Assembly (NCBI RefSeq): GCF_018919215.1
Contig: NZ_JAHLQK010000005.1
Span: 1 to 64,000, forward strand
Reading direction: 5' to 3'
From: Alkaliphilus flagellatus
GTDB lineage: Bacteria > Bacillota > Clostridia > Peptostreptococcales > Natronincolaceae
DNA length: 64,000 nucleotides
Numbering within the stretch: the stretch's first letter is position 1; each line of letters opens with the position of its first letter. Both the position numbers and the translations under genes were made by a program. The notes beneath the pieces were generated by a model. The model was not told the DNA's origin. It saw only the letters and a list, made by a program, of their open reading frames with translations, and made no database searches. Shown here in pieces: positions 27,329 through 37,420 of the stretch.

Positions 27329-28716
27329 TTGAACAAAGTATTGAAGCCATTGTGGAGGCATGTAATGGCGTTATAATTAATAAAGGTAATATGGATACAG
27401 TTAATAAAATATCTACAGATACTCGTACAATTGAAGCAGGTAGCATGTTTATCCCTTTAATAGGTGAAAATTTTGATGGCCATATGTTTATTGAAGATGC
27501 CATAAAAAATGGATCCAGTTCCGTATTAATACAAGAAGGTAAGCTAGAGAATATAAGTATATCGAAGGATATAACTATTATACAAGTAAAGGATACTTTA
27601 GAAGCATTAATGAATATAGGGCGTTACTATCGTAACTTATTTAATATTCCATTTATAGGTGTTACGGGTAGTGTTGGAAAAACAACTACTAAGGACTTAA
27701 TTAGTGGAGTTTTATCTGGTAAGTATAATGTACATAAGAACATTGGTAATTTTAATAACCAGATTGGCCTACCTATGACACTTTTGAATTTAGAAAATCA
27801 CCATCAGATTTCTGTACTTGAAATGGGTATGTCATCCTATGGAGAAATATTAGATCTAGTTAATATTGTAAATCCTAAAATTGGAGTAATAACAAATATT
27901 GGTGTTTCTCATATCGAACATTTTGGTAGTAAAGAAAATATTATGAAGGCTAAGATGGAAATAGCTACTAACCTAGTTAAGGGAAACTATTTGCTAGTTA
28001 ATGGAGATGATGAACATTTAAAAAATATTGATAAAACTAATAAAGATTATGAAGTAATTTTTTATGGATTATCCTCTAGTAATGATTTCTACCCTACTAA
28101 GGTTGAGGATTTAGGTGAGGGTGGAAGCAACTTTACAGTAGATATTGAAGGTAAGCCTATAACATTTAAAATAAAACAGCTTGGTCTACATAATGTATAT
28201 AATGGATTAGCTGCAGTATGGATTGGTCTAAAATATAATATGACTGTAGAAGAAATACAAAGGGGATTAGACAACTTCGAACCATCTAAAATGAGGCTAG
28301 AAGTAATAGAGAAGAATAATATGAAAATTATTAACGATGCATATAATGCTAGTCCAGATTCTATGAAAGCAGCTTTAGATGTTTTACAAACCATGAAAGC
28401 TCCTAGGAAGATTGCAGTATTAGGTAATATGTTTGAAATGGGAAGCTTTGCGGAAGAAGGACACAGAAGCGTGGGAGAGTATTTAGCTAAAAAGAAAATT
28501 GATATATTAATTACTGTTGGGGAGATGGCCGATTGGATAGGTTTGGAAGCTAAGGAACATGGACTAGATGAGCGGAAAATTTTTTCAGTGCCTAGTAATA
28601 TGGAAGCTATTAATATTCTAGAAAAACATATAAATGAAAATGACGCTATTTTAGTAAAAGGTTCTAGGGGTATGACAATGGAGGAAATTGTAAGGTTTTT
28701 ACAAGAGAGGAGATAA
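27325..28716 (+). CDS. murF: UDP-MurNAc-tripeptide:D-Ala-D-Ala ligase
   Basis: The 463-residue ligase finishes the pentapeptide in the cytosol. It has an N-terminal substrate domain (ISTDTRTIEAGSMFIPLIGE), the ATP loop GVTGSVGKTTTKDLI near 112, the HKNIGNFNNQIGLP motif, EMGMSSYGEI and NDAYNASPDSMKAALD. It overlaps the end of murE by four bases, so it is translationally coupled. Confidence 0.96.
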   Translation: MIEQSIEAIVEACNGVIINKGNMDTVNKISTDTRTIEAGSMFIPLIGENFDGHMFIEDAIKNGSSSVLIQEGKLENISISKDITIIQVKDTLEALMNIGRYYRNLFNIPFIGVTGSVGKTTTKDLISGVLSGKYNVHKNIGNFNNQIGLPMTLLNLENHHQISVLEMGMSSYGEILDLVNIVNPKIGVITNIGVSHIEHFGSKENIMKAKMEIATNLVKGNYLLVNGDDEHLKNIDKTNKDYEVIFYGLSSSNDFYPTKVEDLGEGGSNFTVDIEGKPITFKIKQLGLHNVYNGLAAVWIGLKYNMTVEEIQRGLDNFEPSKMRLEVIEKNNMKIINDAYNASPDSMKAALDVLQTMKAPRKIAVLGNMFEMGSFAEEGHRSVGEYLAKKKIDILITVGEMADWIGLEAKEHGLDERKIFSVPSNMEAINILEKHINENDAILVKGSRGMTMEEIVRFLQERR

Positions 28717-28720
28717 TGCA

Positions 28721-29719
28721 ATGATGTTAGAACATAGACAGATTATATATACTATTATTATAGGATTTTTTGTTACCCTAATCTTGGGACCATTAATAAT
28801 TCCATTTTTAAAGAAACTTAAAGTGGGTCAAACAGTAAGAGAAGAGGGGCCTAAAAGTCACTTGCAAAAAACTGGGACCCCTACTATTGGAGGCATAATT
28901 ATAATTGCATCTATATTAGTTACTTCCTTCACATCAGGTTTAATTAATAGAGATTTATTAGTTGCATTAGGGGCCACTGTGGCATTTGGATTAATTGGAT
29001 TTATTGATGACTTTATAAAGGTAGTATTAAAACGGTCTTTAGGCCTAAGGGCATATCAAAAATTAAGTCTTCAAATCGTAGTTGCAGTTTTTTTAGCAAT
29101 ATATCAATCTAGTATTTCTGTTATGGGAACTAAAATAATTGTCCCATTTATAAAAGGAAGCTTTACTTTTGGAAATATTGTTATACCTCAATACTTAGAT
29201 TTAGGAATTTTATATATACCATTTATAGTCTTTGTAGTAGTAGCTACTGTAAATAGTGTAAATTTAACTGATGGTTTAGATGGATTAGCTTCTGGTGTAA
29301 CTCTTATTATTGCAGCTTTCTTTGCCCTATTGGCTATGAACTGGGGATATACTAGCCTAGCTATTTTTTCTGCTGCAGTAACCGGAGCATGTTTAGGTTT
29401 TTTAAAATTTAATTCTCATCCAGCTCAGGTTTTTATGGGAGATACAGGTTCCTTAGCATTAGGGGGAGCAATTTCAGCTGTTTCCATACTTATGAATGTA
29501 GCTTTAATTATACCTATAGTAGGTGGTATATATTTTGCAGAATCTTTATCAGTTATTTTACAAGTAGTTTCATATAAACTGACAGGAAAACGTATATTTA
29601 AAATGAGCCCATTGCACCATCATTATGAGCTTAGTGGATGGGCAGAAACTAAGATAGTAGTTGTGTTTTGGGTTGTTACCGTTGTTCTTTGCTTAGTAGG
29701 AGTATTGGCTTTAAATTAA
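28721..29719 (+). CDS. mraY: Phospho-MurNAc-pentapeptide transferase
   Basis: The 332-residue polytopic enzyme transfers phospho-MurNAc-pentapeptide to undecaprenyl phosphate, giving lipid I. Hallmarks: GPKSHLQKTGTPTIGGI, the Asp pair in GFIDDFIKV, SVNLTDGLDGLASG, MGDTGSLALGG and MSPLHHHYELSGW. About ten membrane segments are apparent. Two adjacent ATGs (28721, 28724) are possible starts after GAGGAGA. Confidence 0.97.
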   Translation: MMLEHRQIIYTIIIGFFVTLILGPLIIPFLKKLKVGQTVREEGPKSHLQKTGTPTIGGIIIIASILVTSFTSGLINRDLLVALGATVAFGLIGFIDDFIKVVLKRSLGLRAYQKLSLQIVVAVFLAIYQSSISVMGTKIIVPFIKGSFTFGNIVIPQYLDLGILYIPFIVFVVVATVNSVNLTDGLDGLASGVTLIIAAFFALLAMNWGYTSLAIFSAAVTGACLGFLKFNSHPAQVFMGDTGSLALGGAISAVSILMNVALIIPIVGGIYFAESLSVILQVVSYKLTGKRIFKMSPLHHHYELSGWAETKIVVVFWVVTVVLCLVGVLALN

Positions 29720-29735
29720 GAAAGCAGGTGTATGT

Positions 29736-31100
29736 ATGAATCTAAAGAGTAAAAATGTACTAGTTATTGGTTTGGCAGTTACTGGAGTACCATTGGTAAA
29801 GGCTTTGTGTCAGTTAGGTGCAAATGTAGTTGTAAATGACTTAAAAAAAGAAGAGTATTTAACAGACAGCATTAGCTTGTTGTCGAATCTAAATGTTAAC
29901 TACATATTAGGAAAACATCCAGAAACTATAGAGTCATTAGGGCACCTAGACTTAGTAGTGGTTTCTCCAGGGGTACCATTAGATATACCATTTATAGATC
30001 AAATAAAAAACAAAGGAATAGAAATTATAGGTGAAATAGAATTGGCCTATAGATTGTCTAAAGGACATATTGTAGCTATTACAGGAACCAATGGAAAAAC
30101 AACTACTACTGCTTTGGTTGGAGAAATTTTTAAAAATGCTGGAAGAACTGCTCATGTAGTTGGTAATATTGGTGTAGCTTTTATATCTAAGGCATTAGAA
30201 ACAAATGAAGATGATGTAATTGTAATTGAGACCAGTAGTTTTCAATTAGAAAGCATAGTTGACTTCCAACCAGAGGTAGGGGCAATCCTTAATTTAACTC
30301 CAGATCATTTAAATCGACATAAAACTATGGAAAATTACCAAGAGGCAAAATTCAATTTGTTTAAAAATCAAGTAGCTAACAATATTGCAGTAATAAACTA
30401 TGATGATTTAACATTACGTGAGAGAAGTAAGACATTAAGCGCAACTAAAATTTATTTTAGTAGAAAAACACTATTAAAAGAAGGTATTTTTGTTGATAAT
30501 CAAAAGATTGTATTGATAAAAGATGGAGAAAAAATAGATATTATTTCTATAGATGAAATATATATTCCAGGTAAGCATAATTTAGAAAATGCTTTAGCTG
30601 CTACTGCCATAGCTCTTTCTTTAAATGTGGATATAGAAGTTATTAAACATACTTTAAAAACATTTATAGGAGTAGAACATAGAATAGAGCCTGTAGATAT
30701 TATTAATGGAGTAAAGTTTATTAATGATTCCAAGGCTACTAACTCTGATGCAGCTATTAAAGCTTTAGAAGCTATAGATACTCCTATTCTATTATTGGCA
30801 GGGGGACTTGATAAAGGAACAGAGTTTGATGATTTTATCAATGCTTTTAATGGAAAGGTAAGGCATATGTTTGTATATGGAGAAACAGCACAGACTTTAT
30901 TGGAAACTGCTAAGAGGCTAAACTTTGACTATGTAACTAGAGTTGAAAATTTAGAAGATGCAGTTAAAAGTGCTTACAATATATCAACTAATGGAGATAC
31001 TATACTACTTTCTCCCGCATGTGCTAGCTGGGATATGTACGAAAACTTTGAAATGAGAGGAAAACATTTTAAAGAAATTGTTGCACAGTTAAGGAGGTAA
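29736..31100 (+). CDS. murD: UDP-MurNAc-L-alanine:D-glutamate ligase
   Basis: The 454-residue ligase has the N-terminal Rossmann-like domain (VLVIGLAVTGVPLVKALCQLG), the ATP loop ITGTNGKTTTTALVGEIF near 112, LNLTPDHLNRHKTMENY, GVEHRIEPV and INDSKATNSDAAIKAL, and closes with LLSPACASWDMYENFEMRG. It lies between mraY and the SEDS gene as in B. subtilis. Confidence 0.96.
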   Translation: MNLKSKNVLVIGLAVTGVPLVKALCQLGANVVVNDLKKEEYLTDSISLLSNLNVNYILGKHPETIESLGHLDLVVVSPGVPLDIPFIDQIKNKGIEIIGEIELAYRLSKGHIVAITGTNGKTTTTALVGEIFKNAGRTAHVVGNIGVAFISKALETNEDDVIVIETSSFQLESIVDFQPEVGAILNLTPDHLNRHKTMENYQEAKFNLFKNQVANNIAVINYDDLTLRERSKTLSATKIYFSRKTLLKEGIFVDNQKIVLIKDGEKIDIISIDEIYIPGKHNLENALAATAIALSLNVDIEVIKHTLKTFIGVEHRIEPVDIINGVKFINDSKATNSDAAIKALEAIDTPILLLAGGLDKGTEFDDFINAFNGKVRHMFVYGETAQTLLETAKRLNFDYVTRVENLEDAVKSAYNISTNGDTILLSPACASWDMYENFEMRGKHFKEIVAQLRR

Positions 31101-31104
31101 AAGT

Positions 31105-32223
31105 ATGGCCAGAAAACAACCCCAAGACTTTATTCTATTTATTTCCGTATGTATGTTGGTTATAATTGGGATAATTATGGTGTTTAGTTCAAGTTATTCA
31201 TATACTTTAGTTAATATGAACGATGGTTATTATTATCTAAAAAGAGTTTTAATATGGTCTACCGTTGGTACTTTTGCCATGATTTTTTTCTCTAGAATAA
31301 ATTATTGGCATTGGTCTAAATATGCGAATCTTGCTTTTGTTGTAAGTATAATTCTTTTAATTGCAGTATTAACACCATTAGGTATTACAAGAAACTATGC
31401 GCAAAGATGGCTTGGAGTAGGATCTCTTACATTTATGCCTTCGGATATAGCTAAACTTGCATCAATAATATTTATATCAACTAGCATTAGTCGTAAAAAA
31501 GAAAAAATGCAAACTTTTTCACAAGGTATTCTGCCCTACTTATTAATTATGGGACTGTATTTTGGATTAATTTATGAACAGCCAGACTTTAGTACAGCCT
31601 TTGTAGTAGTTGTTATGATTTTCGCTATGGTCTTTGTGGGAGGCATTAAATTCTCGCACTTTATGGCAATAGCTACAACTGGAGTTACAGGATTAATCGC
31701 AATGCTTGCAGTTATTTTATTGACTGGAAAAGGATATAAAACTGATAGAATTACAGCTTTCATAGATCCATGGCAGGACCCAGCAGATACTGGATTTCAA
31801 GTAATACAGTCCTTATTAGCGATAGGTACTGGTGGTATATTTGGTAGAGGGCTTGGTAGAAGCGTACAGAAACATTTTTACTTGCCAGAACCACAAAATG
31901 ACTTTATATTTGCTATTATTGCAGAAGAACTAGGTTTTATTGGAGGAGCAACTGTTATTCTTTTATTTATGGTTTTAATATGGAGAGGAATAAAAATTGC
32001 TATGAGTGCACGAGATATACAAGGATGCGTTATGGCTACTGGTATTATTACTATGATCGCTGTACAGGTTATGATAAATATTGCAGTTGCAACATCATCT
32101 ATGCCTGTTACAGGTATGGCTCTTCCTTTCATAAGTTACGGAGGAAGTTCTCTAGTTACTTTTATGGCGTCTATAGGAATTCTGCTAAACATATCTAAAC
32201 ATACTAACTTAGACAGGAGCTGA
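31105..32223 (+). CDS. spoVE: SEDS peptidoglycan glycosyltransferase (SpoVE/FtsW)
   Basis: The 372-residue protein has about ten membrane helices. SEDS landmarks: RWLGVGSLTFMPSDIAKLA, the large-loop stretch GFQVIQSLLAIGTGGIFGRG, LPEPQNDFIFAIIAEELGF and the C-terminal SSMPVTGMALPFISYGGSS. It polymerises lipid II with a class B PBP partner, plausibly the PASTA PBP encoded upstream. Position between murD and murG equals B. subtilis spoVE; whether it is the vegetative FtsW or sporulation-specific cannot be told. Confidence 0.93.
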   Translation: MARKQPQDFILFISVCMLVIIGIIMVFSSSYSYTLVNMNDGYYYLKRVLIWSTVGTFAMIFFSRINYWHWSKYANLAFVVSIILLIAVLTPLGITRNYAQRWLGVGSLTFMPSDIAKLASIIFISTSISRKKEKMQTFSQGILPYLLIMGLYFGLIYEQPDFSTAFVVVVMIFAMVFVGGIKFSHFMAIATTGVTGLIAMLAVILLTGKGYKTDRITAFIDPWQDPADTGFQVIQSLLAIGTGGIFGRGLGRSVQKHFYLPEPQNDFIFAIIAEELGFIGGATVILLFMVLIWRGIKIAMSARDIQGCVMATGIITMIAVQVMINIAVATSSMPVTGMALPFISYGGSSLVTFMASIGILLNISKHTNLDRS

Positions 32224-32228
32224 ACAAG

Positions 32229-33329
32229 ATGAGAGTGATTTTGAGTGGTGGGGGTACTGGTGGACATATTTATCCTGCAATATCTATTGCCAACAAAATT
32301 AAGGAAAAGCATCCAAATGCAGAAATATTATTTATTGGAACTGAAAAAGGTATGGAAAGTGATATTGTACCTAAGGCCGGCTATTCAATAAAGTTTGTTA
32401 CCGTAAGTTATTTAAAAAGAAAAATTTCTCTTCACAATATAAAAAGTGCAGGTATGCTTTTTAAAGGTATATTAGAAGCAAGAAAGATAATAAAAGATTT
32501 TAGGCCAGATATTGTTATAGGAACAGGTGGATTTGTATGTGGTCCTGTTGTTTATATGGCATCTAAACTAGGTATTAAGACAATAATACATGAACAGAAT
32601 GTATTTCCAGGTCTTACTAATCGTATTTTAGATAAGTATGTAGATAAAATTGCCCTTAGTTTTAAAGAGGCAGAAAAATACTTTAAAAGTAAGAACAAAC
32701 TAGTAGTAACAGGAAACCCTATACGTGGAGAGTTTTTTAATGTTACAGAGGAAGAAGCAAAAGAAAAATATGGCATTAAGTCAAACTTACCTATTGTACT
32801 TGTTGTAGGCGGTAGTGGAGGTGCTCTTAAAATAAACAATACTGTAGTAGAGATGTTAAAGCTATATAAACCTAAAAATTTTAAGATTATTTTAGTTACT
32901 GGCAAAAGATTGTATAAAAATACAACTGAAAATATCAATAAAGAAGATTTAGCTAATAATCATGAAATACTTCCTTACATTAATGATATGCCTTATGCCC
33001 TAAAGGCCTGTGATTTGATTGTATGTAGCGCAGGTGCGATTACTATTGCAGAGGTTACAGCAGTAGGGAAGTCTGCTATACTTATTCCCAAAGCTCATAC
33101 GGCCGAAAATCATCAAGAATATAATGCAAATGCTATGGGTAGTAAAGGAGCAGCAGTAGTTATTCGTGAAGACGAACTAAATGGAGAAGTATTAAATAGA
33201 CAAATTGGAAAAATATTAAATAATAAGGACACCTTAAAGTCCATGGAAGCTGCAAGTAGAAAAGAAGGAATTACCGATGCTGCTGATCGTATATACAAAG
33301 AGATAGAAAGCCTTCTAAATAAACATTGA
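32229..33329 (+). CDS. murG: Lipid II synthase MurG
   Basis: The 366-residue GT-B glycosyltransferase adds GlcNAc to lipid I at the inner membrane face. The N-terminal glycine motif SGGGTGGHIYPAISIA, the IGTGGFVCGPVVYMA segment, IHEQNVFPGLTNR, and VVGGSGGALKIN are all present, as is the UDP-binding SAGAITIAEVTAVGKSAILI and ENHQEYNA. It is five bases after the SEDS gene. Confidence 0.96.
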   Translation: MRVILSGGGTGGHIYPAISIANKIKEKHPNAEILFIGTEKGMESDIVPKAGYSIKFVTVSYLKRKISLHNIKSAGMLFKGILEARKIIKDFRPDIVIGTGGFVCGPVVYMASKLGIKTIIHEQNVFPGLTNRILDKYVDKIALSFKEAEKYFKSKNKLVVTGNPIRGEFFNVTEEEAKEKYGIKSNLPIVLVVGGSGGALKINNTVVEMLKLYKPKNFKIILVTGKRLYKNTTENINKEDLANNHEILPYINDMPYALKACDLIVCSAGAITIAEVTAVGKSAILIPKAHTAENHQEYNANAMGSKGAAVVIREDELNGEVLNRQIGKILNNKDTLKSMEAASRKEGITDAADRIYKEIESLLNKH

Positions 33330-33444
33330 TCATTAATAATGACACACCTTTAGAACTTTTGCATATGATGTTTATATATTTGTTTTTTGATACATACTGT
33401 GCAATTTTTAATAAATATTTATTAGTTCTGGAGGTGACTGGATA

Positions 33445-34695
33445 GTGAGTAAACTCATTATTGATGGAGGCAATAGGATTGGTGGAGAGGTTAGAGTAGG
33501 TGGGGCCAAAAATTCGGTATTACCGATTTTAGCTGCTACTGTACTAAATGGCGGTATTAATGTTGTTCACGATATACCTAAACTTTTAGATGTGGATATT
33601 ATGGAAAAAATATTAACATCTTTGGGTTGTTCAGTCAAAAGAGAAAATGGAACAATTGTTGTAAATTCTAAAGAATTGACAAACTACGAAATACCAGAAG
33701 AACTAGTTAGGGAAATGAGATCATCTATAATTTTTTTAGGAGCTATGTTATCAAGATGTGGTAAGGTGAAAATAAGTTACCCAGGTGGTTGTGAAATTGG
33801 GCCAAGACCTATAGATTTACATTTGAAATCTTTACGAGAAATGGGAGCGAAAATAGAGGAAAGACATGGTTTTTTAACTTGTGAAGCTACTAAATTAAGG
33901 GGTTCTGATATTCAATTAGATTTTCCAAGTGTTGGTGCTACAGAAAATATTATGTTGGCAGCAATATTTGCTAAAGGAACAACTGTTATTAGAAATGCTG
34001 CTAGAGAACCTGAAATTATTGATTTAGAAAACTTCTTAAATGCTATGGGTGCTAAGGTTTCAGGTGCTGGAACGGCCACTATCCGTATCGAAGGCGTAGA
34101 GAAGCTATATGATGTAGAGCATAATATAATACCAGATAGAATTGTGGCTGGTACCTATTTAATAGCTACGGCTATTACAAAAGGTGAAATAGTGTTAAAA
34201 AATGTTATACATGAACATTTGCAATCAACATTGTATAAACTTAGGGAAAGTGGATGCATAGTTCAAATTTATAATCATAGTCTAAAACTTATAGCTCCTA
34301 AAGAAATTAAAGCTGTAGAATCAATTAGAACCCTACCTTATCCTGGCTATCCTACGGATATGCAAGCACAAATGATGAGTTTAATGACTCTAAGTGATGG
34401 AATAACAATAGTTACTGAGAATATATTTGAAAATCGTTATAAGCATGCTAATGAATTAGTGAGAATGGGAGCTAATATTAAAGTAGATGGACGAATAGCT
34501 ATAGTTAAAGGTGTGGCCAAATTAAGTGGTGCAACAGTAGTTGCACAGGATTTAAGAGGAGGAGCTGCTTTAATAGTAGCAGGTCTAGCAGCAGAAGGTA
34601 CAACAATTGTAGAGAATATAAAGCATGTAGAACGAGGATATGAAAATATCCATGAAGTGTTAGGTACATTAGGTGCTAGAATAAGAAAACAGTAA
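33445..34695 (+). CDS. murA: UDP-N-acetylglucosamine 1-carboxyvinyltransferase
   Basis: The 416-residue enzyme catalyses the first committed peptidoglycan step. It starts at GTG 33445 after GGAGGTGA. The catalytic loop YPGGCEIGPRPIDLHL carries Cys116, so fosfomycin sensitivity would be expected at this site. The inverted alpha/beta barrel repeats are visible (GGAKNSVLPILAA; PTDMQAQMMSLMT; QDLRGGAALIVAGLA). It follows murG by 115 bases. Confidence 0.95.
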   Translation: MSKLIIDGGNRIGGEVRVGGAKNSVLPILAATVLNGGINVVHDIPKLLDVDIMEKILTSLGCSVKRENGTIVVNSKELTNYEIPEELVREMRSSIIFLGAMLSRCGKVKISYPGGCEIGPRPIDLHLKSLREMGAKIEERHGFLTCEATKLRGSDIQLDFPSVGATENIMLAAIFAKGTTVIRNAAREPEIIDLENFLNAMGAKVSGAGTATIRIEGVEKLYDVEHNIIPDRIVAGTYLIATAITKGEIVLKNVIHEHLQSTLYKLRESGCIVQIYNHSLKLIAPKEIKAVESIRTLPYPGYPTDMQAQMMSLMTLSDGITIVTENIFENRYKHANELVRMGANIKVDGRIAIVKGVAKLSGATVVAQDLRGGAALIVAGLAAEGTTIVENIKHVERGYENIHEVLGTLGARIRKQ

Positions 34696-34803
34696 ATCTG
34701 TCTATTAAAAATTAAATGAATGTAAGTTTATATTAGGAGCGGCCAAATAGCTGCACTTAATATAGTCTTTTAGTGGACAAGCTGTGAAGGTAGGGGTGAA
34801 AAA

Positions 34804-35589
34804 ATGGCGGCTGAAGAGAAAAGCTACATTGAAAAGAGAAAAAAAGCCCGTAAGATAAAGACAAGAGTTTCCAGTATATTATTTGCTTTAGTATTTATGT
34901 TTTGGGGAATATATTATTTATTACAATCAGACTTGATGAATTTAAAGAACATAGTAATAGAGGGTAATGAACAAGTGGAATCAGAAGAAATTATTAATCT
35001 TTCTAATTTAGTTATTAATAGAAATATATTCAAGTATAATCTGAAAGAAATAGAAAAAGACATAGTATCTCATCCATACATTAAAGAATCGAAGGTACAG
35101 AGAAAACTTCCTAGAACTATTACAATTGAAGTGAAGGAACGACAAGAATATGCTATAATACCATATATGGGGTCATATATATATATAGACGAAGAAAATA
35201 TAGTGCTAAATGCATCGGATAGTTATATTGCTAATGATCATATATTAATTACAGGTGTAGAATTTAAAAGTTTTAAGGTAGGCGAAAAGATTGAGGCTAC
35301 TAATGATAAAGGATTGAAGGTTGTTATGGATTTGCTAAAAGCGGCAAAGATGACTTCAATATTTGAGATGATATCTGAAATTAATATTACCGAGGAAAAT
35401 AATATTCGTTTAATTACCTTTGATGGTGTAGATGTATTGTTAGGTGAAGGGAAAAATCCTGCCTATCTTATGGTAGCCTTAGATGAAATACTAGTTAATC
35501 TATATACAAAAAACATTAGAAATGTTGTAATTGATATGAGATATGAAGGTCACATTTCTGTAAAAGATAGGAATACATGGGAGGACTAG
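34804..35589 (+). CDS. divIB: Cell division protein DivIB/FtsQ
   Basis: The 261-residue protein has a basic cytoplasmic N-terminus (EKRKKARKIKTR), one membrane helix (SILFALVFMFWGIYYLLQ, about 24-41), a POTRA domain (LKNIVIEGNEQVESEEIINL) and a beta domain with the usual ESKVQRKLPRTITIEVKER. It belongs to the FtsL-DivIC-DivIB divisome subcomplex. It follows murA by 108 bases, with GGGGTGA before ATG. Confidence 0.92.
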   Translation: MAAEEKSYIEKRKKARKIKTRVSSILFALVFMFWGIYYLLQSDLMNLKNIVIEGNEQVESEEIINLSNLVINRNIFKYNLKEIEKDIVSHPYIKESKVQRKLPRTITIEVKERQEYAIIPYMGSYIYIDEENIVLNASDSYIANDHILITGVEFKSFKVGEKIEATNDKGLKVVMDLLKAAKMTSIFEMISEINITEENNIRLITFDGVDVLLGEGKNPAYLMVALDEILVNLYTKNIRNVVIDMRYEGHISVKDRNTWED

Positions 35590-35592
35590 CTT

Positions 35593-36321
35593 ATGAAAGA
35601 ACTAAACGGTAAGGTTGCTTTAGGTGTCCTTTGTGCTATTTTAGGTTTAACTATATCTATGCAATTTAAAGCAGTAAAAGGAAATGCCGGAGGATTCTTA
35701 TCTAGTCAAAAGGCACAGCAGTTGGCATTAGAGTTAAAGGAATTAAGAGTTGAAAAAAGTAGTCTGACAGAAGAGTTAACACAATTGGAAAAAAGATTAA
35801 AGGAATACGAAATGTCAGAGGCTGATGAAAGTTTTATTATTAAAAATTTAAAAAAGGATTTGGAAAAGTACCAAGTAGTATCTGGATATAAAACTATTGA
35901 GGGTCCTGGAATTGTTGTTACAATTGATGATCCTATACAAGATCATCCCGGCCATGGAGAAAGCAGTTTTATTATGTATAACTATGATATTCTTTTAGGT
36001 GTTATTAACAAACTAAATGGAGCAGGAGCAGAGGCTATTTCAATTAATGATCAAAGATATACTTCAACAACTGAAATTTATTACACTTCAAATTCTGTAC
36101 TAGTTAATTCTGTACCCACCTTACCACCCTTTACTATAAAAGTAGTTGGTGATGCAGAATCATTATACGCAGCCCTTAATATGAGGTTTGGAATTATTGA
36201 AGAAATGAGAGAACTATACAAATTGCAGGTTAATATAAAAAAGGAAAACAATGTTGTAATACCTCGTTATAATAAAACCACTAACTTTAAATATGCAAAA
36301 CCTATAGATGCTACTTCCTAG
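35593..36321 (+). CDS. DUF881 (YlxW/YlxX-type) membrane protein
   Basis: The 242-residue protein has an N-terminal membrane helix (ALGVLCAILGLTISMQF), a predicted coiled coil at about 38-95 rich in Leu, Glu and Lys, and a DUF881 domain with EGPGIVVTIDDP, INKLNGAGAEAISINDQR and PPFTIKVVGDAESLYAAL. Counterparts lie between divIB and sbp in B. subtilis. Function is poorly known; the location implies a link to division. It is the first of two tandem copies. Confidence 0.85.
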   Translation: MKELNGKVALGVLCAILGLTISMQFKAVKGNAGGFLSSQKAQQLALELKELRVEKSSLTEELTQLEKRLKEYEMSEADESFIIKNLKKDLEKYQVVSGYKTIEGPGIVVTIDDPIQDHPGHGESSFIMYNYDILLGVINKLNGAGAEAISINDQRYTSTTEIYYTSNSVLVNSVPTLPPFTIKVVGDAESLYAALNMRFGIIEEMRELYKLQVNIKKENNVVIPRYNKTTNFKYAKPIDATS

Positions 36322-36339
36322 AAAAGTAGAGGTGTAATT

Positions 36340-37065
36340 ATGAAAATACAGTTAAATAAAATAATAATAATAATTCTTTTATGCACTATTCTTGGTTTTT
36401 TTATAGCTATTCAAGTGAAGAACGTACAAGGTGATTATAGCTTTGTAAGCTTAAAAACGATAACAGACCTTCAAAATATGGTGAAAAGAGAACAGGAAGA
36501 AGTCTCAAATATGAAAGAACTCATAGCTTCTAATAAAAGTAAACTTATTGAATATGAAAATGCTATTCGAGAAGGCGGAAGTATTAAAGATGTTTTGAAA
36601 AAAGAAAATGAACAACTCAAAACCATAAGTGGATTTGTGGACTTAGAAGGTCCTGGAATTATTATTAAGCTTAGTGATAGTGAGAGAGAATTGTACGAGT
36701 GGGAAAATCCAAATGATGTTATTGTACATGATGCAGATGTACTCAATATTATAAATGACTTAAAAATAGCAGGAGCAGAAGCACTGTCTATTAATGGACA
36801 AAGAATAATGAGTATATCAGAAATTCAATGTGCAGGATATACTATTACTATAAATAATCATACCTATGGACAACCATTTATTATAAAAGCTATAGGCAAT
36901 CAAGATACTTTAGGTGCAGCAGTTAAATCACCAGATTCTAATGCTTTTATTTTAAAAGAGGTATATGGACTAGGACTAGAAGTAGAAACTGATGAGCATG
37001 TAAGAATTGCCAAATATAATAATAGTATTGTTTGGAAATACCTAACGCCGAAGGAAGGTGAATAA
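36340..37065 (+). CDS. DUF881 (YlxW/YlxX-type) membrane protein, second copy
   Basis: The 241-residue paralogue of the preceding gene has the same layout: a membrane helix (IIIIILLCTILGFFIAIQV), a coiled coil (about 40-95) and DUF881 motifs (LEGPGIIIKLSD, INDLKIAGAEALSINGQR, PFIIKAIGNQDTLGAAV). The gap to the first copy is 18 bases with AGAGGTG ahead of ATG; its end overlaps the ribosome binding site of sbp. Confidence 0.85.
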   Translation: MKIQLNKIIIIILLCTILGFFIAIQVKNVQGDYSFVSLKTITDLQNMVKREQEEVSNMKELIASNKSKLIEYENAIREGGSIKDVLKKENEQLKTISGFVDLEGPGIIIKLSDSERELYEWENPNDVIVHDADVLNIINDLKIAGAEALSINGQRIMSISEIQCAGYTITINNHTYGQPFIIKAIGNQDTLGAAVKSPDSNAFILKEVYGLGLEVETDEHVRIAKYNNSIVWKYLTPKEGE

Positions 37066-37066
37066 A

Positions 37067-37420
37067 ATGATTTTTGCTATATTAGGATTGATGTTAGGAG
37101 TCTTTTTAGGATTAAAGTTAGATATAACTTATCCGGCCAAATATGCTCTTTATATTTCTGTAGCTATTTTGGCTTCTCTAGATTCTGTTTTTGGTGCAAT
37201 ACGTTCCATGCTAGAAAATAAATTTAATACTGAAATATTTGTTTCAGGTTTTTTTGGTAATGCTATTCTGGCTGGATTTTTAGCATATATTGGAGACCGT
37301 TTAGGTGTACCTTTATACTATGCAGCAATTTTTGCATTTGGAGGAAGACTTTTCCAAAACTTTGCCATTATCCGTAGACATTTATTAGATAAAATTCGTT
37401 TTCGATCAACTGCGAAATAA
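37067..37420 (+). CDS. sbp: Small basic protein Sbp (DUF1290)
   Basis: The 117-residue integral membrane protein matches the Sbp/DUF1290 family: GLMLGVFLGLKLDITYPAKYALYISVAILASLDSVFGAIRSMLE and NAILAGFLAYIGDRLGVPLYYAAIFAFGGRLFQNFAIIRRHLL. Three to four helices are likely. ATG 37067 is chosen; GTG 37058 lies within AAGGAAGGTGA, the ribosome binding site. Function unknown, always near ftsAZ in Firmicutes. Confidence 0.88.
   Translation: MIFAILGLMLGVFLGLKLDITYPAKYALYISVAILASLDSVFGAIRSMLENKFNTEIFVSGFFGNAILAGFLAYIGDRLGVPLYYAAIFAFGGRLFQNFAIIRRHLLDKIRFRSTAK

Noticed and set aside
28089-28721. 210-codon minus-strand open frame
   Set aside because: It lies entirely antisense to murF, has no ribosome binding site, and encodes a Ser/Ile/Leu-rich product typical of a shadow frame of an AT-rich gene.
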